Assembly (NCBI GenBank): GCA_004173475.1
Contig: SEBU01000003.1
Span: 62,001-126,000, forward strand
Direction of reading: 5' to 3'
DNA length: 64,000 bases
Origin: Gammaproteobacteria bacterium
GTDB lineage: Bacteria; Pseudomonadota; Gammaproteobacteria; Pseudomonadales; Cellvibrionaceae
Numbering within the stretch: the first letter of the stretch is position 1; each line of letters opens with the position of its first letter. The position numbers were made by a program, and so were the translations under genes. This document shows, piece after piece, positions 44,535 to 55,305 of this stretch. The notes beneath the pieces are model-generated. The model saw only the letters and a list, made by a program, of their open reading frames with translations, made no database searches and was not told the origin of the DNA.

Positions 44535-45959
44535 CTATTTTTGTGTAAGTCGTCTCAAATCTACGGCGCCCCAATGTGGGAAATGCTTTCTAACCAGTGC
44601 ATTCAGTTCAATTTCAAAATCACTGAAATTTGTTTGAGAAGCCAATGCTTTATCATCCAGTCGCTGATTCACCATGCCGGCACCGACAGTGATGTTCGTC
44701 AAACGATCAATCACAATAAATGCACCTGTTGCACGATTGACCTTGTAGGTATCCGCAACTACAGCTTGCGTTAATAAGACGTCAACAACGGCAATATCAT
44801 TCAATTGCAGTTGATCGACCTGTGTGTGCTCTTGCGTATTTACATCAATGCGATAGTCAATCGCTTCAACCTGTCCGCTCACGGTCTTGCTAGCAAATTT
44901 AAATAAATATTCAGAATTCGGTTGCAGCGCTTTTTCAGTCATCCACACGATATGCGCTTTTACATGGTTGGACAAAGGTACATCGTCTTTCGCCAGTACG
45001 ATAACATCGCCACGGCTGATATCAATTTCTGTGTCCAAAGTCAGAGTCACTGCTTGCCCGGCAAAAGCTTCTTGCAGATCGCCATCATAAGTCACAATAG
45101 ATTTTACAGTGCTGGTTTTACCAGAGGGCAACGCCTTAATAGCGTCGCCTACTTTCACAACTCCAGAAGCTATATTGCCGCAGAAACCACGGAAATTTAA
45201 ATTCGGGCGATTCACATATTGCACCGGCAAACGGAAATCAGAAAAATTTTTATCACCCGCGATAGGTACGTTTTCCAAAATTTCCATCAAGGTTTGATGT
45301 TTGTACCACGGAGAACTTTCAGAGCGATTAACAACGTTATCGCCATTCAACGCAGAAATAGGAACGAAGAAAACATTTTCCATTCCTAATTTTTTTGAAA
45401 ACGCTAAATAATCCGCTTTGATTTTTTCAAACACAGATTCACTGAAATCCAGTAAATCCATTTTGTTCACCGCTACAACAATATGTTTGATGCCTAGCAA
45501 AGAAGCAATGTAACTATGGCGGCGCGTTTGTGTTACAACACCGTAGCGGGCGTCGATCAAAATAATCGCGAGATCACACGTCGATGCACCAGTCGCCATG
45601 TTGCGTGTGTACTGCTCGTGACCGGGAGTATCAGCAATAATAAATTTACGTTTAGTGGTGGAAAAATAGCGATAGGCAACATCGATCGTAATACCTTGCT
45701 CGCGTTCAGCTTGTAAACCATCCACTAACAACGCCAAATCAACCGTGTCGCCCGTAGTACCATGTTTGGTACTGTCAGCTTGCACTGCCGCCAACTGATC
45801 TTCATAAATCATTTTTGAATCGTAAAGCAAGCGGCCAATCAGAGTACTCTTGCCATCATCTACGCTACCGCAAGTCAAAAAACGGAGCAGTTCTTTTTGT
45901 TCATGTTGCGCAAGATATGCATTGATATCTGTTGCGATTAAATCTGACTGATGACTCAT
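44535..45959 (-). CDS. cysN: Sulfate adenylyltransferase subunit 1 (GTPase), 474 aa
   Basis: Regulatory GTPase of ATP sulfurylase, driving APS formation in sulfate assimilation. EF-Tu-like G motifs: [13 protein letters not shown] (P-loop), [12 protein letters not shown] and NKMDLLDF. There is no C-terminal APS kinase (CysC) domain, so APS kinase, if present, must be encoded elsewhere. Its start overlaps the cysD stop by one base (TAATG), consistent with a 1:1 complex. Length normal for unfused CysN. Confidence 0.96.
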   Translation of the reverse strand: MSHQSDLIATDINAYLAQHEQKELLRFLTCGSVDDGKSTLIGRLLYDSKMIYEDQLAAVQADSTKHGTTGDTVDLALLVDGLQAEREQGITIDVAYRYFSTTKRKFIIADTPGHEQYTRNMATGASTCDLAIILIDARYGVVTQTRRHSYIASLLGIKHIVVAVNKMDLLDFSESVFEKIKADYLAFSKKLGMENVFFVPISALNGDNVVNRSESSPWYKHQTLMEILENVPIAGDKNFSDFRLPVQYVNRPNLNFRGFCGNIASGVVKVGDAIKALPSGKTSTVKSIVTYDGDLQEAFAGQAVTLTLDTEIDISRGDVIVLAKDDVPLSNHVKAHIVWMTEKALQPNSEYLFKFASKTVSGQVEAIDYRIDVNTQEHTQVDQLQLNDIAVVDVLLTQAVVADTYKVNRATGAFIVIDRLTNITVGAGMVNQRLDDKALASQTNFSDFEIELNALVRKHFPHWGAVDLRRLTQK

Positions 45960-46867
45960 TAAAAGTAACCCTCTTGCTTTTTCTTCTCCATCGAACCTGA
46001 GCTGTCGTGATCAATGACACGACCTTGGCGCTCGGAGGTGGTAGTAAGCAACATCTCTTGAATAATTTCTGGCAGGGTGGTCGCTTGCGATTCAACAGCG
46101 CCCGTTAAGGGATAACAACCCAGTGTACGAAAGCGAACCATTTTTTCTTCGACTTTATCGTCCGGACCAATCGGCATACGATCGTCGTCAACCATGATCA
46201 AAGTGCCATCGCGTTCAACAACAGGACGCTTGGCAGCAAAATATAATGGAACAATCGGAATATTTTCCAAATGAATGTATTGCCAAATATCTAATTCAGT
46301 CCAGTTGGATAAGGGGAACACGCGAATGCTTTCGCCTTTATCAACACGACCGTTATAAATATTCCACAACTCCGGACGTTGATTTTTTGGATCCCAGCGG
46401 TGATTTTTATCGCGGAAAGAATACACACGTTCTTTCGCGCGCGATTTTTCTTCATCACGACGAGCGCCACCAAATGCTGCATCAAAACCGTATTTATTTA
46501 AGGCTTGCTTGAGCGATTGGGTTTTCATAATGTCGGTGTGTTTTGCACTGCCATGAACAAACGGACTGATACCCATATCAACGCCGTCCTGGTTGATATG
46601 CACTAGCAAATCCCAACCTAAATCTTTGATACGTTGATCGCGAAATTCGATCATCTCGTGAAACTTCCACGTAGTGTCAACATGCAGCAACGGAAATGGT
46701 GGTTTACCCGGATGAAAAGCTTTCATAGTGAGATGCATCATCACTGCAGAATCTTTACCTACAGAGTAAAGCATTACGGGATTATCAAACTCAGCAGCCA
46801 CTTCACGGATAATGTGAATACTTTCTGCTTCGAGTTGTTTCAAGTGTGTAAGTTTATAGTCGGACAT
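45959..46867 (-). CDS. cysD: Sulfate adenylyltransferase subunit 2, 302 aa
   Basis: Catalytic subunit of ATP sulfurylase. PP-loop [43 protein letters not shown], and [12 protein letters not shown] are CysD hallmarks. First gene of the cysDN pair, 32 bp after tyrA; such linkage is unusual and may reflect insertion of cysDN into the gyrA-cmk gene neighbourhood. Confidence 0.97.
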   Translation of the reverse strand: MSDYKLTHLKQLEAESIHIIREVAAEFDNPVMLYSVGKDSAVMMHLTMKAFHPGKPPFPLLHVDTTWKFHEMIEFRDQRIKDLGWDLLVHINQDGVDMGISPFVHGSAKHTDIMKTQSLKQALNKYGFDAAFGGARRDEEKSRAKERVYSFRDKNHRWDPKNQRPELWNIYNGRVDKGESIRVFPLSNWTELDIWQYIHLENIPIVPLYFAAKRPVVERDGTLIMVDDDRMPIGPDDKVEEKMVRFRTLGCYPLTGAVESQATTLPEIIQEMLLTTTSERQGRVIDHDSSGSMEKKKQEGYF

Positions 46868-46899
46868 TACAAAGGTTACCGATGTAAAAGAAAATGAAG

Positions 46900-47841
46900 T
46901 TAATCTTTTTTAGCTGGGCTTTTCTCTAACGTTTTGGGCTTAGCTAAATTTGCAGTAAATTCGTCGCGCACATTTTTCGCGCGGGTAAAAACATCCAGCA
47001 TATATTGCGAATCTTCAGTTTCAATACTGGTGCGTAAACGATTTAAATTTGCAATAAATAAATCCAGCGCATGCAAAACGCCTGTTTTGTTAGCCCGCAT
47101 TATGTCATGCCACATAACAGGATCACTGGATGCAATGCGAGTAAAATCTCGAAAACCACCAGCTGCATAACGGAAGATATTGGGGTTATCAATATCATGC
47201 GCAAGGGTATCAACGAGCGAATATGCAATCACATGGGGTAGATGGCTGGTCGCACCCAATACCTCATCGTGATCGACCACCGACATACTAAGAACTTCTG
47301 CACCAACGGCTTGCCACATCCGCGTTACTAAATCTAAATGTGATGCATTTGTAGTGTCCAACGGCGTTAGTATGCAACGATGATTTTCATATAAATCGGG
47401 ATTGGCCGCCGTAACACCACTCTTCTCAGAACCCGCGATGGGATGCCCCAATATAAATTGAGCCGGAACAGAACCAAAAACTTCTTCTGCAGCTGTTTGG
47501 ATATTGCCTTTTACGCTAGCGCCATCAGTAATAGTCACATCGTCCGATACGCAAGCTTTGATTTCTTGCAACACAGCTTTTACAGATAGAGTGGGCACAG
47601 AAATAAAAATCACATCTCCTGCAGTTAATTCACCCGCAATCAATTTCAATGATGTGTAGGCGCGATCCACAACACCCAAGTTAATCGCTGTTTCACAAGT
47701 TTGTTCACTGCGAGCAATACCAACAACTTCGCGGCAAGCTCCACGCTTTTTTAAAGCTGTCGCAAGACTCCCGCCAATTAGGCCGATGCCGATAACGACA
47801 AGCTTGTTGACGATGCTATTGGATGCGATTGGTAGTGACAT
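46900..47841 (-). CDS. tyrA: Prephenate dehydrogenase, 313 aa
   Basis: NAD(P)-dependent step of tyrosine synthesis. Rossmann motif [37 protein letters not shown] (catalytic His region) and [10 protein letters not shown] are typical. It ends after the dehydrogenase domain; in Pseudomonas the neighbouring gene is fused to or followed by aroA, absent here. The stop of pheA is 6 bp upstream. A short Lys-rich C-terminal tail is present. Confidence 0.95.
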   Translation of the reverse strand: MSLPIASNSIVNKLVVIGIGLIGGSLATALKKRGACREVVGIARSEQTCETAINLGVVDRAYTSLKLIAGELTAGDVIFISVPTLSVKAVLQEIKACVSDDVTITDGASVKGNIQTAAEEVFGSVPAQFILGHPIAGSEKSGVTAANPDLYENHRCILTPLDTTNASHLDLVTRMWQAVGAEVLSMSVVDHDEVLGATSHLPHVIAYSLVDTLAHDIDNPNIFRYAAGGFRDFTRIASSDPVMWHDIMRANKTGVLHALDLFIANLNRLRTSIETEDSQYMLDVFTRAKNVRDEFTANLAKPKTLEKSPAKKD

Positions 47842-47847
47842 TAATTT

Positions 47848-48972
47848 CTACAGCACAGCTTTAGGATATGAGCCAAGCAACTTTAGATCTGCGCAGCGAG
47901 TTGCAACCTCTTTCAACACTTCACTGATCAGCGGATCGTCTACATGGCCTGCGAAATCGATAAAGAAAACGTAATTCCAAACCCCGGTGCGCGATGGGCG
48001 CGTTTCAACACGTGTCAAATCGATATTATGACGATGAAAAGGCTCAAGTAAATTATGCAGGGCGCCCGGCTCATTGCGCATAGCTACTACAACCGAGGTT
48101 TTATCCACACCACTTGCAGGAACAACTTGTGTACCAATAATTAAAAAGCGTGTTGAGTTATCCGGTTGGTCTTCAATTTTTTCTGCGAGCATGGTTAAGC
48201 CATATAAATCAGCAGCCATACTTCCTGCAATTGCTGCAGCGTTCCATTCACCCTTTAAACGTTTTGCAGCTTCCGCATTACTACTTACAGCAATCCGCTC
48301 TGCGTTTGGATAATGCGCATCTAACCATTTGCGACATTGCGCCAAGGATTGTGAGTGAGAATAAATACGGGAAATACTTTTAGTATTGGTAACGTCGGAC
48401 ACTAATAAATTGTGGTGGATACGTAATTCAACTTCGCCACAAATTTTTAAATTTGAACCCATGAAATTGTCGAGCGTGTGGTTAACCACACCTTCGGTAG
48501 AATTTTCTACGGGAACCACGCCGTAATTTACCGCACCCGCTTCAACTTCCCGGAAAACTTCATCGATCGCTGAAAATGGCAAGGAAATAGCAGATTGACC
48601 AAAATGTTTTAATGCCGCCTGCTGAGTAAAAGTTCCTTCAGGGCCTAAAAAAGCAACTTTGATTGGATTTTCAAGCGCTAAACAAGCGGACATAATTTCG
48701 CGAAACAAGCGCGCCATCTCTTCATTGCTAAGCGGGCCTTTATTTTGTTCCATCGCCTTACGCAAAACTTGAGCCTCGCGTTCAGGACGATAAAATAAAA
48801 TTTGTGCGTCGACAGGGAGATTCGCTTTTTTTACTTCAGCAACTTCCTGCGCACAGGTAGCACGCGCAGAAATCAAGCGAGCTATCTCTTGATCGATCGC
48901 ATCGATTTTAGTGCGCAACGCAAGGAGTTTTTCCGCTTCAATTTGCGCTTTATTTTCAGACTCTGTAGACAT
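47848..48972 (-). CDS. pheA: Bifunctional chorismate mutase/prephenate dehydratase, 374 aa
   Basis: P-protein of phenylalanine synthesis. An N-terminal AroQ chorismate mutase (residues about 12-100, LRTKIDAIDQEIARLISARA), then the dehydratase (VAFLGPEGTFTQQAALKHFG, VPVENSTEGVVNHTLD, and NSTRFLIIG), then a C-terminal ACT domain (VVAMRNEPGALHNLLEPF, ESRP-like ETRPSRTGVW) that binds Phe for feedback inhibition. It sits 4 bp after gyrA; serC, which usually separates them in pseudomonads, is missing. Confidence 0.97.
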   Translation of the reverse strand: MSTESENKAQIEAEKLLALRTKIDAIDQEIARLISARATCAQEVAEVKKANLPVDAQILFYRPEREAQVLRKAMEQNKGPLSNEEMARLFREIMSACLALENPIKVAFLGPEGTFTQQAALKHFGQSAISLPFSAIDEVFREVEAGAVNYGVVPVENSTEGVVNHTLDNFMGSNLKICGEVELRIHHNLLVSDVTNTKSISRIYSHSQSLAQCRKWLDAHYPNAERIAVSSNAEAAKRLKGEWNAAAIAGSMAADLYGLTMLAEKIEDQPDNSTRFLIIGTQVVPASGVDKTSVVVAMRNEPGALHNLLEPFHRHNIDLTRVETRPSRTGVWNYVFFIDFAGHVDDPLISEVLKEVATRCADLKLLGSYPKAVL

Positions 48973-48976
48973 CTAA

Positions 48977-51640
48977 TTACTCAGCATCAGATTCATCTGC
49001 AGCATTATCAATAACGTCATCTACCGCTCCGTCATCAATAACGCCTTCTTCAATCGCCTCTTCACCTTCTGGAGCCTCAGCATGCGCTAATTCGCGCTTC
49101 GCACTTGCGTCCGCACTTTCTTCGATACGCTCAAGGCCTTGCATGCGCTCGCCTTCTTTGAGTTTGATCAAACGCACACCTTGCGTGTTACGACTTAAAA
49201 CAGAAACTTCATCGACGCGAGTACGAACCATAGTGCCTTGATCAGAAATCAGCATGATTTCCTCACCATCAAACACTTGTACCGCACCTACTAACTGGCC
49301 GTTACGCTCAGTGGTTTGCATGCCAATAACGCCTTGCGAGCCGCGACCTTTTGCAGGGAACTCCCCTACTTCGGTGCGCTTACCATAGCCATTTTCGCTC
49401 ACTGTCAGCACTTGTCCATTTTCCATGGGGATAACCATGCCGATAACACGCTGCCCTTCAGCCAAACGAATACCGCGAACGCCGCGCGAGGTACGGCCCA
49501 TTGCGCGAACCTGTGATTCACGGAAACGCGCCGCTTTACCGGACGTAGAGAATAAAATTACATCGCTAGCGCCATTGGTGATCGCAGTTCCAACTAAGGT
49601 ATCGCCTTCATCCAACTCGATTGCGCGCAAGCCAACGCTACGTTGACGAGCAAATTGCGTTAATACTGTTTTCTTCACAGTGCCGTTTGCAGTCGCCATG
49701 AAAATAAATTTATCTTCATCGTAAGACTTCACCGGCAGAATGGACGTAATGCGTTCACCCGCTTCGAGCGGCAATAAATTCACCACCGGGCGACCGCGCG
49801 ATTGACGACCCGCGACTGGAATCATATATACCTTCAACCAATAAACTTTCCCGGCATTGGTGAATAACAAAATTGTATCGTGCGTGCTGGCGATTAAAAG
49901 ATGCTGCACATAATCTTCATCTTTAACGGCCGTTGCAGATTTACCCATACCGCCGCGACGCTGGGCTTGATAATCATCAAGCGGCTGACTCTTCGCATAT
50001 CCACCGTGAGAAATTGTCACTACACGATCTTCAACGTTGATTAAATCTTCGTTGGTTAAATCCATACTCGACGCAACAATTTCCGTGCGACGTTTATCGC
50101 CGTAGTCGGAAATAACTTGTTCCAACTCTTCGCGAATAACTTCCATTAAGCGCACAGAGTTGCCAAGGATTTCGAGGAACTCAGCGATTTGAACTAATTT
50201 TTCGTCGTACTCGGCAAGCAGTTTATCGTGCTCCATACCGGTTAAACGATGTAAGCGTAATTCTAAAATAGCTTGCGCCTGCGCAGCGGATAAATAGTAG
50301 TGACCATCGCGCATGCCGAACTCTGCACCCAGGTCTTCCGGGCGACAGGCATCTTCACCCGCGCGCTCAAGATAAGGTGCCATTTCAGCAGCATCCCAAC
50401 CACGAGTCATCAAACCATCTTTTGCATCTGCAGGTGATGCAGAATTTTTAATGAGCGTAATTACTTCATCAATGTTGGAAATGGCAACGGCCAAACCTTC
50501 CAAAATATGACCACGTTCACGCGCTTTACGCAGCAAATAAACGGTACGACGTGTAACAACTTCGCGGCGGAATTTTACAAAAGCTTCCAACAATTCTTTC
50601 AAATTTAGAATTTTTGGCTGGCCATCATCAAGCGCAACGATGTTAACGCCGAAAGTAGTTTGCAATTGCGTTTGAGAGAAAAGATTGTTTAACAGCACTT
50701 CGGCTGATTCACTCTTTTTCACTTCAATAACGATGCGCATACCGTCTTTATCAGACTCATCGCGCAGTTCGCTAATGCCTTCGATTTTCTTTTCTTTCAC
50801 CAACTCGGCGATCCGCTCAATTAAACGCGCTTTATTAAGTTGGTACGGAATTTCGTGAACAAGAATAGTTTCGCGGCCGGTTTTTTCATCGCGTTCAATC
50901 TCTGTTTTAGCGCGAACTATGATGCTGCCACGACCAGTTCGATAAGCCTGAACAATTCCAGCACGACCATTAATAATCGCGCCCGTTGGGAAATCCGGCC
51001 CTGGAATAAATTCCATTAACTCATCGATAGTAATATCTGCATTGTCGATCACCGCCAAGCAGCCGCGCACTACTTCCGCTAAATTATGCGGCGGAATATT
51101 GGTCGCCATACCTACGGCAATACCGGACGAACCATTTACTAACAAGTTGGGAATACGAGTTGGCATGACTGCCGGAATTTGTTCGGTACCATCGTAGTTA
51201 GGTACGAAATCTACGGTCTCTTTATCCAAATCCGCTAACAAATCATGGGCAATCTTGGCCATACGGATTTCGGTATAACGCATAGCCGCTGCGCGGTCGC
51301 CGTCGACAGAACCGAAGTTACCTTGACCATCCACCAACATGTAACGCAAGGAGAACGGCTGCGCCATACGAACAATGGTGTCGTATACAGCGGTATCACC
51401 GTGAGGGTGATATTTACCGATTACGTCACCCACCACACGGGCAGACTTTTTATAGGGTTTATTCCAATCATTATTCAGCTCGCTCATAGCGAACAAAACG
51501 CGGCGATGTACGGGCTTCAAGCCATCACGCACATCAGGTAACGCACGCCCTACGATTACGCTCATAGCGTAGTCAAGGTAGGACTGCTTCATTTCGTCTT
51601 CAATACTTACCGGTGAAATTTCTTTTGCGAATTCGACCAT
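48977..51640 (-). CDS. gyrA: DNA gyrase subunit A, 887 aa
   Basis: Type IIA topoisomerase subunit that cuts and rejoins [22 protein letters not shown] at the N terminus, the quinolone-resistance region [15 protein letters not shown] with Thr at E. coli position 83 (as in wild-type P. aeruginosa) and Asp87, catalytic Tyr122 in [10 protein letters not shown], and the GyrA box QRRGGMGK in the DNA-wrapping C-terminal domain. The C-terminal tail is very acidic. Gyrase supercoils DNA with GyrB, encoded elsewhere. Confidence 0.98.
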   Translation of the reverse strand: MVEFAKEISPVSIEDEMKQSYLDYAMSVIVGRALPDVRDGLKPVHRRVLFAMSELNNDWNKPYKKSARVVGDVIGKYHPHGDTAVYDTIVRMAQPFSLRYMLVDGQGNFGSVDGDRAAAMRYTEIRMAKIAHDLLADLDKETVDFVPNYDGTEQIPAVMPTRIPNLLVNGSSGIAVGMATNIPPHNLAEVVRGCLAVIDNADITIDELMEFIPGPDFPTGAIINGRAGIVQAYRTGRGSIIVRAKTEIERDEKTGRETILVHEIPYQLNKARLIERIAELVKEKKIEGISELRDESDKDGMRIVIEVKKSESAEVLLNNLFSQTQLQTTFGVNIVALDDGQPKILNLKELLEAFVKFRREVVTRRTVYLLRKARERGHILEGLAVAISNIDEVITLIKNSASPADAKDGLMTRGWDAAEMAPYLERAGEDACRPEDLGAEFGMRDGHYYLSAAQAQAILELRLHRLTGMEHDKLLAEYDEKLVQIAEFLEILGNSVRLMEVIREELEQVISDYGDKRRTEIVASSMDLTNEDLINVEDRVVTISHGGYAKSQPLDDYQAQRRGGMGKSATAVKDEDYVQHLLIASTHDTILLFTNAGKVYWLKVYMIPVAGRQSRGRPVVNLLPLEAGERITSILPVKSYDEDKFIFMATANGTVKKTVLTQFARQRSVGLRAIELDEGDTLVGTAITNGASDVILFSTSGKAARFRESQVRAMGRTSRGVRGIRLAEGQRVIGMVIPMENGQVLTVSENGYGKRTEVGEFPAKGRGSQGVIGMQTTERNGQLVGAVQVFDGEEIMLISDQGTMVRTRVDEVSVLSRNTQGVRLIKLKEGERMQGLERIEESADASAKRELAHAEAPEGEEAIEEGVIDDGAVDDVIDNAADESDAE

Positions 51641-52155
51641 GGGAATACAGCGTTCCTTTTAGATAAGGCTTTGGTTATTAAGTCTGAGTCTGATGATTGT
51701 CAGTTAACGCAAGTGGCTGAAAAAAGCGAAGTTTTTACACTTCTACCCCCGCCAAAATAAAGGCGGCAATACTACCACAGACAGGCGTGGTTAGGCACTG
51801 TTTGCCACACCCAAAATACTCCCCCTGCGGAAAGCGTGAAGTCGCCCTAAAACGTTGCGCATCACGGCTGTCGATATTTCAATCACCAAGCACCAAAAAT
51901 ATAGATTGAGGTGTCGCCAAAATTTTGGCTGATGGCAAATGCCTTCCGCATTGAACCATCAAAAGATGCCGTTTCCCTGGCGACACAGGTTTGAATCTAC
52001 ACAGAAGGTATTCGCAATATATTGATTTAATTACTTTTTTTCAAAAAAAACTGTATGGCATAGATTTCGCTTTAATGTGATTAGAGGGAAAATCTCTTTC
52101 AGTGCGGCCGGCAAAAGGTGACTGAAAAAACAGCACACAAATAGGTAAAAAGAAT
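51641..52155. other. Intergenic region between divergent gyrA and GGDEF genes
   Basis: This 515-base stretch must hold both divergent promoters. A small palindrome CCGCC-N8-GGCGG near 51748-51765 and a short hairpin (GAAGT/ACTTC) lie in the gyrA leader. I see no open frame with a ribosome binding site and no known RNA motif. Confidence 0.45.
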
Positions 52156-53073
52156 ATGCGGGATATGACGATGTTGACCGATAGCCAAGTTATTTCCATC
52201 AGCTACAAAGCGCCGCTTACCCCGGAACAGGAAATTGAAGCTAAAGCCAAGATTATCCAGGCTTTGCAAATGACGCTTGAGCCAAATGAAGTGCTCGCGA
52301 TTTTTTTCAAACATATGCAAACCATTGTTCCTTTGGGAGGCATTCAGTTTCGCTTTGCCAACAACAAAGACATAACCAAACTCGGGCGAGATTCGCTCCA
52401 CCATTGTGATTATCGCCTCACCACCGATGAAGGTTATCTGGGCGAAATTATTTTTAATCGCAGCAAACGTTTTGCCGAAAGCGAACTCAGCACGATTGAA
52501 ATATTGCTCGGCGCGCTTGTTTATCCGTTACGAAATGCCCTGCGGTACCATGCAGCGCTTCAAATGGCATTACTTGATCCACTTACACGTTTGGGTAACC
52601 GCGCAGCATTAGACAGCGCGTTGCGCCGCGAATTACAGCTGGCTGAACGCCACCACTACGAATTGTCGTTACTAATGATTGATGTTGATCATTTTAAGCG
52701 TATCAATGATGAACATGGCCATGCCGCCGGCGACGAAGTTTTGCAGGTTATCGCACGCACTATAGAAAATGTGTGTCGCGAAACAGATATCAGTTTTCGC
52801 TACGGCGGTGAAGAATTTGTGGTTCTGCTACGCAAAACCAGCGAAATGGGTGCGCTTATTATTGCTGAACGTTTGCGTAAGGAAATTAATAATATTGTTT
52901 TAGGCAAGAATGGCCACCCGATAAAGCCAACAGTAAGCATTGGGATAGGTACGCGTGAGTCTGAGCAAAAAGAACATATAAACGATCTATTTAACCGCGC
53001 CGACAAGGCGTTATATCTTGCAAAAAGTGCGGGTAGAAATTGTGTGAAAGATGTGCGTGGATGTACCGCGTAA
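52156..53073 (+). CDS. GGDEF-domain diguanylate cyclase, 305 aa
   Basis: Synthesises the second messenger c-di-GMP. The C-terminal GGDEF domain (residues about 140-300) has DPLTRLGNRAALD, LLMIDVDHFKRINDEHGHAAGD and the intact active site RYGGEEF, followed by SIGIGTRE and ADKALYLAKSAGRN. An RxxD inhibitory site five residues before GGEEF is not obvious. The N-terminal about 140 residues resemble a degenerate GAF-like sensor; no membrane segment is visible, so the protein is cytosolic. Monocistronic, ending at a bidirectional terminator. Confidence 0.92.
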   Translation: MRDMTMLTDSQVISISYKAPLTPEQEIEAKAKIIQALQMTLEPNEVLAIFFKHMQTIVPLGGIQFRFANNKDITKLGRDSLHHCDYRLTTDEGYLGEIIFNRSKRFAESELSTIEILLGALVYPLRNALRYHAALQMALLDPLTRLGNRAALDSALRRELQLAERHHYELSLLMIDVDHFKRINDEHGHAAGDEVLQVIARTIENVCRETDISFRYGGEEFVVLLRKTSEMGALIIAERLRKEINNIVLGKNGHPIKPTVSIGIGTRESEQKEHINDLFNRADKALYLAKSAGRNCVKDVRGCTA

Positions 53074-53108
53074 AACCTGCGTTAACCTGTCAGGTAGCTA
53101 TCACAAGT

Positions 53109-53145
53109 AAAAAAGCCGCGTTGAATCATTAACGCGGCTTTTTTA
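53109..53145. terminator. Bidirectional terminator between the cyclase and rluB
   Basis: Stem GCCGCGTT / AACGCGGC (53115-53122 with 53131-53138) flanked by A6 and T6 tracts serves both convergent genes. Confidence 0.93.
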
Positions 53146-53159
53146 TTTTCTTTAGATTT

Positions 53160-54368
53160 TTACTCGGGTTTTGGTTTGCGTGGCGCAGGCTTAGTTCGGC
53201 GCGGAGGTGCCGATGCCGCGCGCAATTTATTTTCATGACGTGCGCGCTGACTTTTTTCGTCGCGCGAGGGCGGCATTAATTTTGTGTGAGTGTCTTTGTC
53301 GAAACCAGCCGTTAGACACAAATCAGCGATTTCTTTTTCGCTAAGCTCTGTCCATTGACCAACGCGAACGTGAGATGGAATAAAAATATTGGCATAACGC
53401 ACGCGCTTCAAACGACTAACTTTTACGCCTTGTGATTCCCACAAGCGACGAACCTCGCGATTCCGGCCTTCCATTACCACACAGTAAAACCATCGATTAC
53501 GCGACTCGCCAGCACCGTCAACGATATCCGTAAAACGTGCGACGCCATCATCCAGCAACACGCCTTCAAGAAGCGCGCGCTTCATTTCATCGTCGACATT
53601 ACCTTGAATACGTACAAGATATTCACGGTCAATAACCGAAGATGGATGCATGAGCTTATTGGCCAATTCACCGTCGTTAGTGAACAGCAATAATCCACTG
53701 GTATTAAAGTCCAAACGCCCAATCGAAATCCAACGCTCACCTTTTAATGCAGGCAAGCCATCGTAAACAGTGCGACGACCTTCAGGATCTGAACGTGAGC
53801 AGATCTCTCCTTCAGGTTTGTTATATAAAATTACCCGACGTCGTGTTGCTTCGGTACGCAGCACAACACGCTTTCCATCGACAAATATTTTATCATCCGG
53901 CGTTACGCGATCGCCCAAGGTTGCGATGCGATCATTTACTTTTACCTGGCCAGCCTCAATCGCGCGTTCCATTTCGCGACGCGAGCCTATGCCGGCGCGC
54001 GCCAACACCTTTTGTAGCTTTTCATCAGCCGGCTCAGCGGAATCGCGTGGGTCGGATTCCACAGCGTAATTGAGTTTGGCCGCTTTCTTATCACCGAATT
54101 TTTCAGCGCGTGGATCACGCTCCTTAAGCTCAGGTTTTTTTTTGGAAGAATGCTTGGCTTTAAATTCAGCCGACAAACTGTCAGCAGCCTTTTTCCGACT
54201 CGCTTTTTCAGTAGCTGCCGCAAAATACTCGGAAATCGCTGGCTTCACAGCCTTGGCGGATTTGTCGCGATTTGCACTGACAGAATTGCTGTTACCAGCT
54301 TTTTTGCCCTTGGAAGAAGCCGGGCCTTTTGATTCACTATCAAAAGTGGGGTCAGTTTTTTTTACCAT
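53160..54368 (-). CDS. rluB: 23S rRNA pseudouridine synthase RluB, 402 aa
   Basis: Converts U2605 of 23S rRNA to pseudouridine. An S4 RNA-binding domain (DEKLQKVLARAGIGSRREMERAI, residues about 117-175) precedes the RsuA-family catalytic domain with GRLDFNTSGLLL (catalytic Asp) and GRNREVRRLWES. The first about 115 residues are Lys/Ser/Ala-rich and disordered, and the C terminus is a basic Pro/Arg tail; together they explain the extra length over E. coli RluB (291 aa). Lies after scpA-scpB, its usual partner order in gammaproteobacteria. Confidence 0.92.
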   Translation of the reverse strand: MVKKTDPTFDSESKGPASSKGKKAGNSNSVSANRDKSAKAVKPAISEYFAAATEKASRKKAADSLSAEFKAKHSSKKKPELKERDPRAEKFGDKKAAKLNYAVESDPRDSAEPADEKLQKVLARAGIGSRREMERAIEAGQVKVNDRIATLGDRVTPDDKIFVDGKRVVLRTEATRRRVILYNKPEGEICSRSDPEGRRTVYDGLPALKGERWISIGRLDFNTSGLLLFTNDGELANKLMHPSSVIDREYLVRIQGNVDDEMKRALLEGVLLDDGVARFTDIVDGAGESRNRWFYCVVMEGRNREVRRLWESQGVKVSRLKRVRYANIFIPSHVRVGQWTELSEKEIADLCLTAGFDKDTHTKLMPPSRDEKSQRARHENKLRAASAPPRRTKPAPRKPKPE

Positions 54369-54396
54369 ATAGTGTTACAAGCCTCAGTATTTAAAC

Positions 54397-55305
54397 TTAA
54401 GCCTTGTTGTTTTCCTCGTCAGTATTTTCATCATCATCGATTGCATTTTCAGCATTCGATTCTGTATTTAATAATGGTGAAACATCTTCATCTGCATCGA
54501 CAAAAGCTTCTTCACCGTCTACAAATTCTTCTGGTTCACTATCACTCGCTGCTTCAACAATAATTTCTGCTGGGGTATCAGAAATAACTTCATCATCTTT
54601 TTCGCCAATACCTTCTTCGTCGCCCAAATTGAGTACGTTATTCAATTCGTCGAGATCGCGAATTTCACTGAGCGACGGCAAATCTTCCAGATTTTTTAAA
54701 TTGAAATAATCCAGGAATTGGCGAGTTGTTGCGTAAAGAGATGGGCGACCAGGCACATCACGATGCCCAACAACTTTTACCCAATCACGCTCCATCAACG
54801 TTTTCATAATGTGCGAACTAACCGCTACACCGCGAATCTCTTCAATATCACCACGCGTAATTGGTTGGCGGTACGCAATAAGCGCTAGAGTTTCCAAAAG
54901 CGCGCGCGAATATTTTTGCGGTTTTTCATCCCACAAACGATTTACCCAAGGCGCCGTTTCCTCGCGCACCTGAAAGCGCCAACCAGACGCAACTTCTTTT
55001 AATTCAAAACCGCGGTCAGCATTGTCGGCCTGAATATCTTGCAAAGCAGCAAGAACTTCATCTTTTTCTGGTGCGACTTCTTCGTCAAACAACTCCAGAA
55101 TACGCGCAATCGTCATTGGCTGGGCCGCCGCTAAAATTGCGCCTTCCACGATTTTGCGCAGCATTTTTTTATCAACAGGCTGCTGAGTAATTACAACAGT
55201 TGCGGATTCTTCGCCAGCTTCCTCGCGAACGTCTGCTGCACTTGCTGCGTCATCCGCACCAATTTCTTCGGGCGATAGATTTTCTTCTAAGATTTCGTCT
55301 GTCAT
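54397..55305 (-). CDS. scpB: Segregation and condensation protein ScpB, 302 aa
   Basis: Winged-helix kleisin-associated subunit of the SMC-ScpAB condensin. KMLRKIVEGAILAAAQPMTI begins the domain at about residue 48; LALIAYRQPITRGDIEEIRGV and GRPSLYATTRQFLDYF are diagnostic. Both ends are extended by acidic, disordered segments (N-terminal about 45, C-terminal about 85 residues). ATGA overlap with scpA couples translation. Confidence 0.95.
   Translation of the reverse strand: MTDEILEENLSPEEIGADDAASAADVREEAGEESATVVITQQPVDKKMLRKIVEGAILAAAQPMTIARILELFDEEVAPEKDEVLAALQDIQADNADRGFELKEVASGWRFQVREETAPWVNRLWDEKPQKYSRALLETLALIAYRQPITRGDIEEIRGVAVSSHIMKTLMERDWVKVVGHRDVPGRPSLYATTRQFLDYFNLKNLEDLPSLSEIRDLDELNNVLNLGDEEGIGEKDDEVISDTPAEIIVEAASDSEPEEFVDGEEAFVDADEDVSPLLNTESNAENAIDDDENTDEENNKA

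Noticed and set aside
44535..45959. CysN-CysC fusion
   Set aside because: The protein stops at 474 aa after the elongation-factor-like domains with no second P-loop for APS kinase.
51748..51765. CCGCC/GGCGG palindrome as a gyrase or riboswitch motif
   Set aside because: It matches no riboswitch core I know, and is too short to separate from chance.
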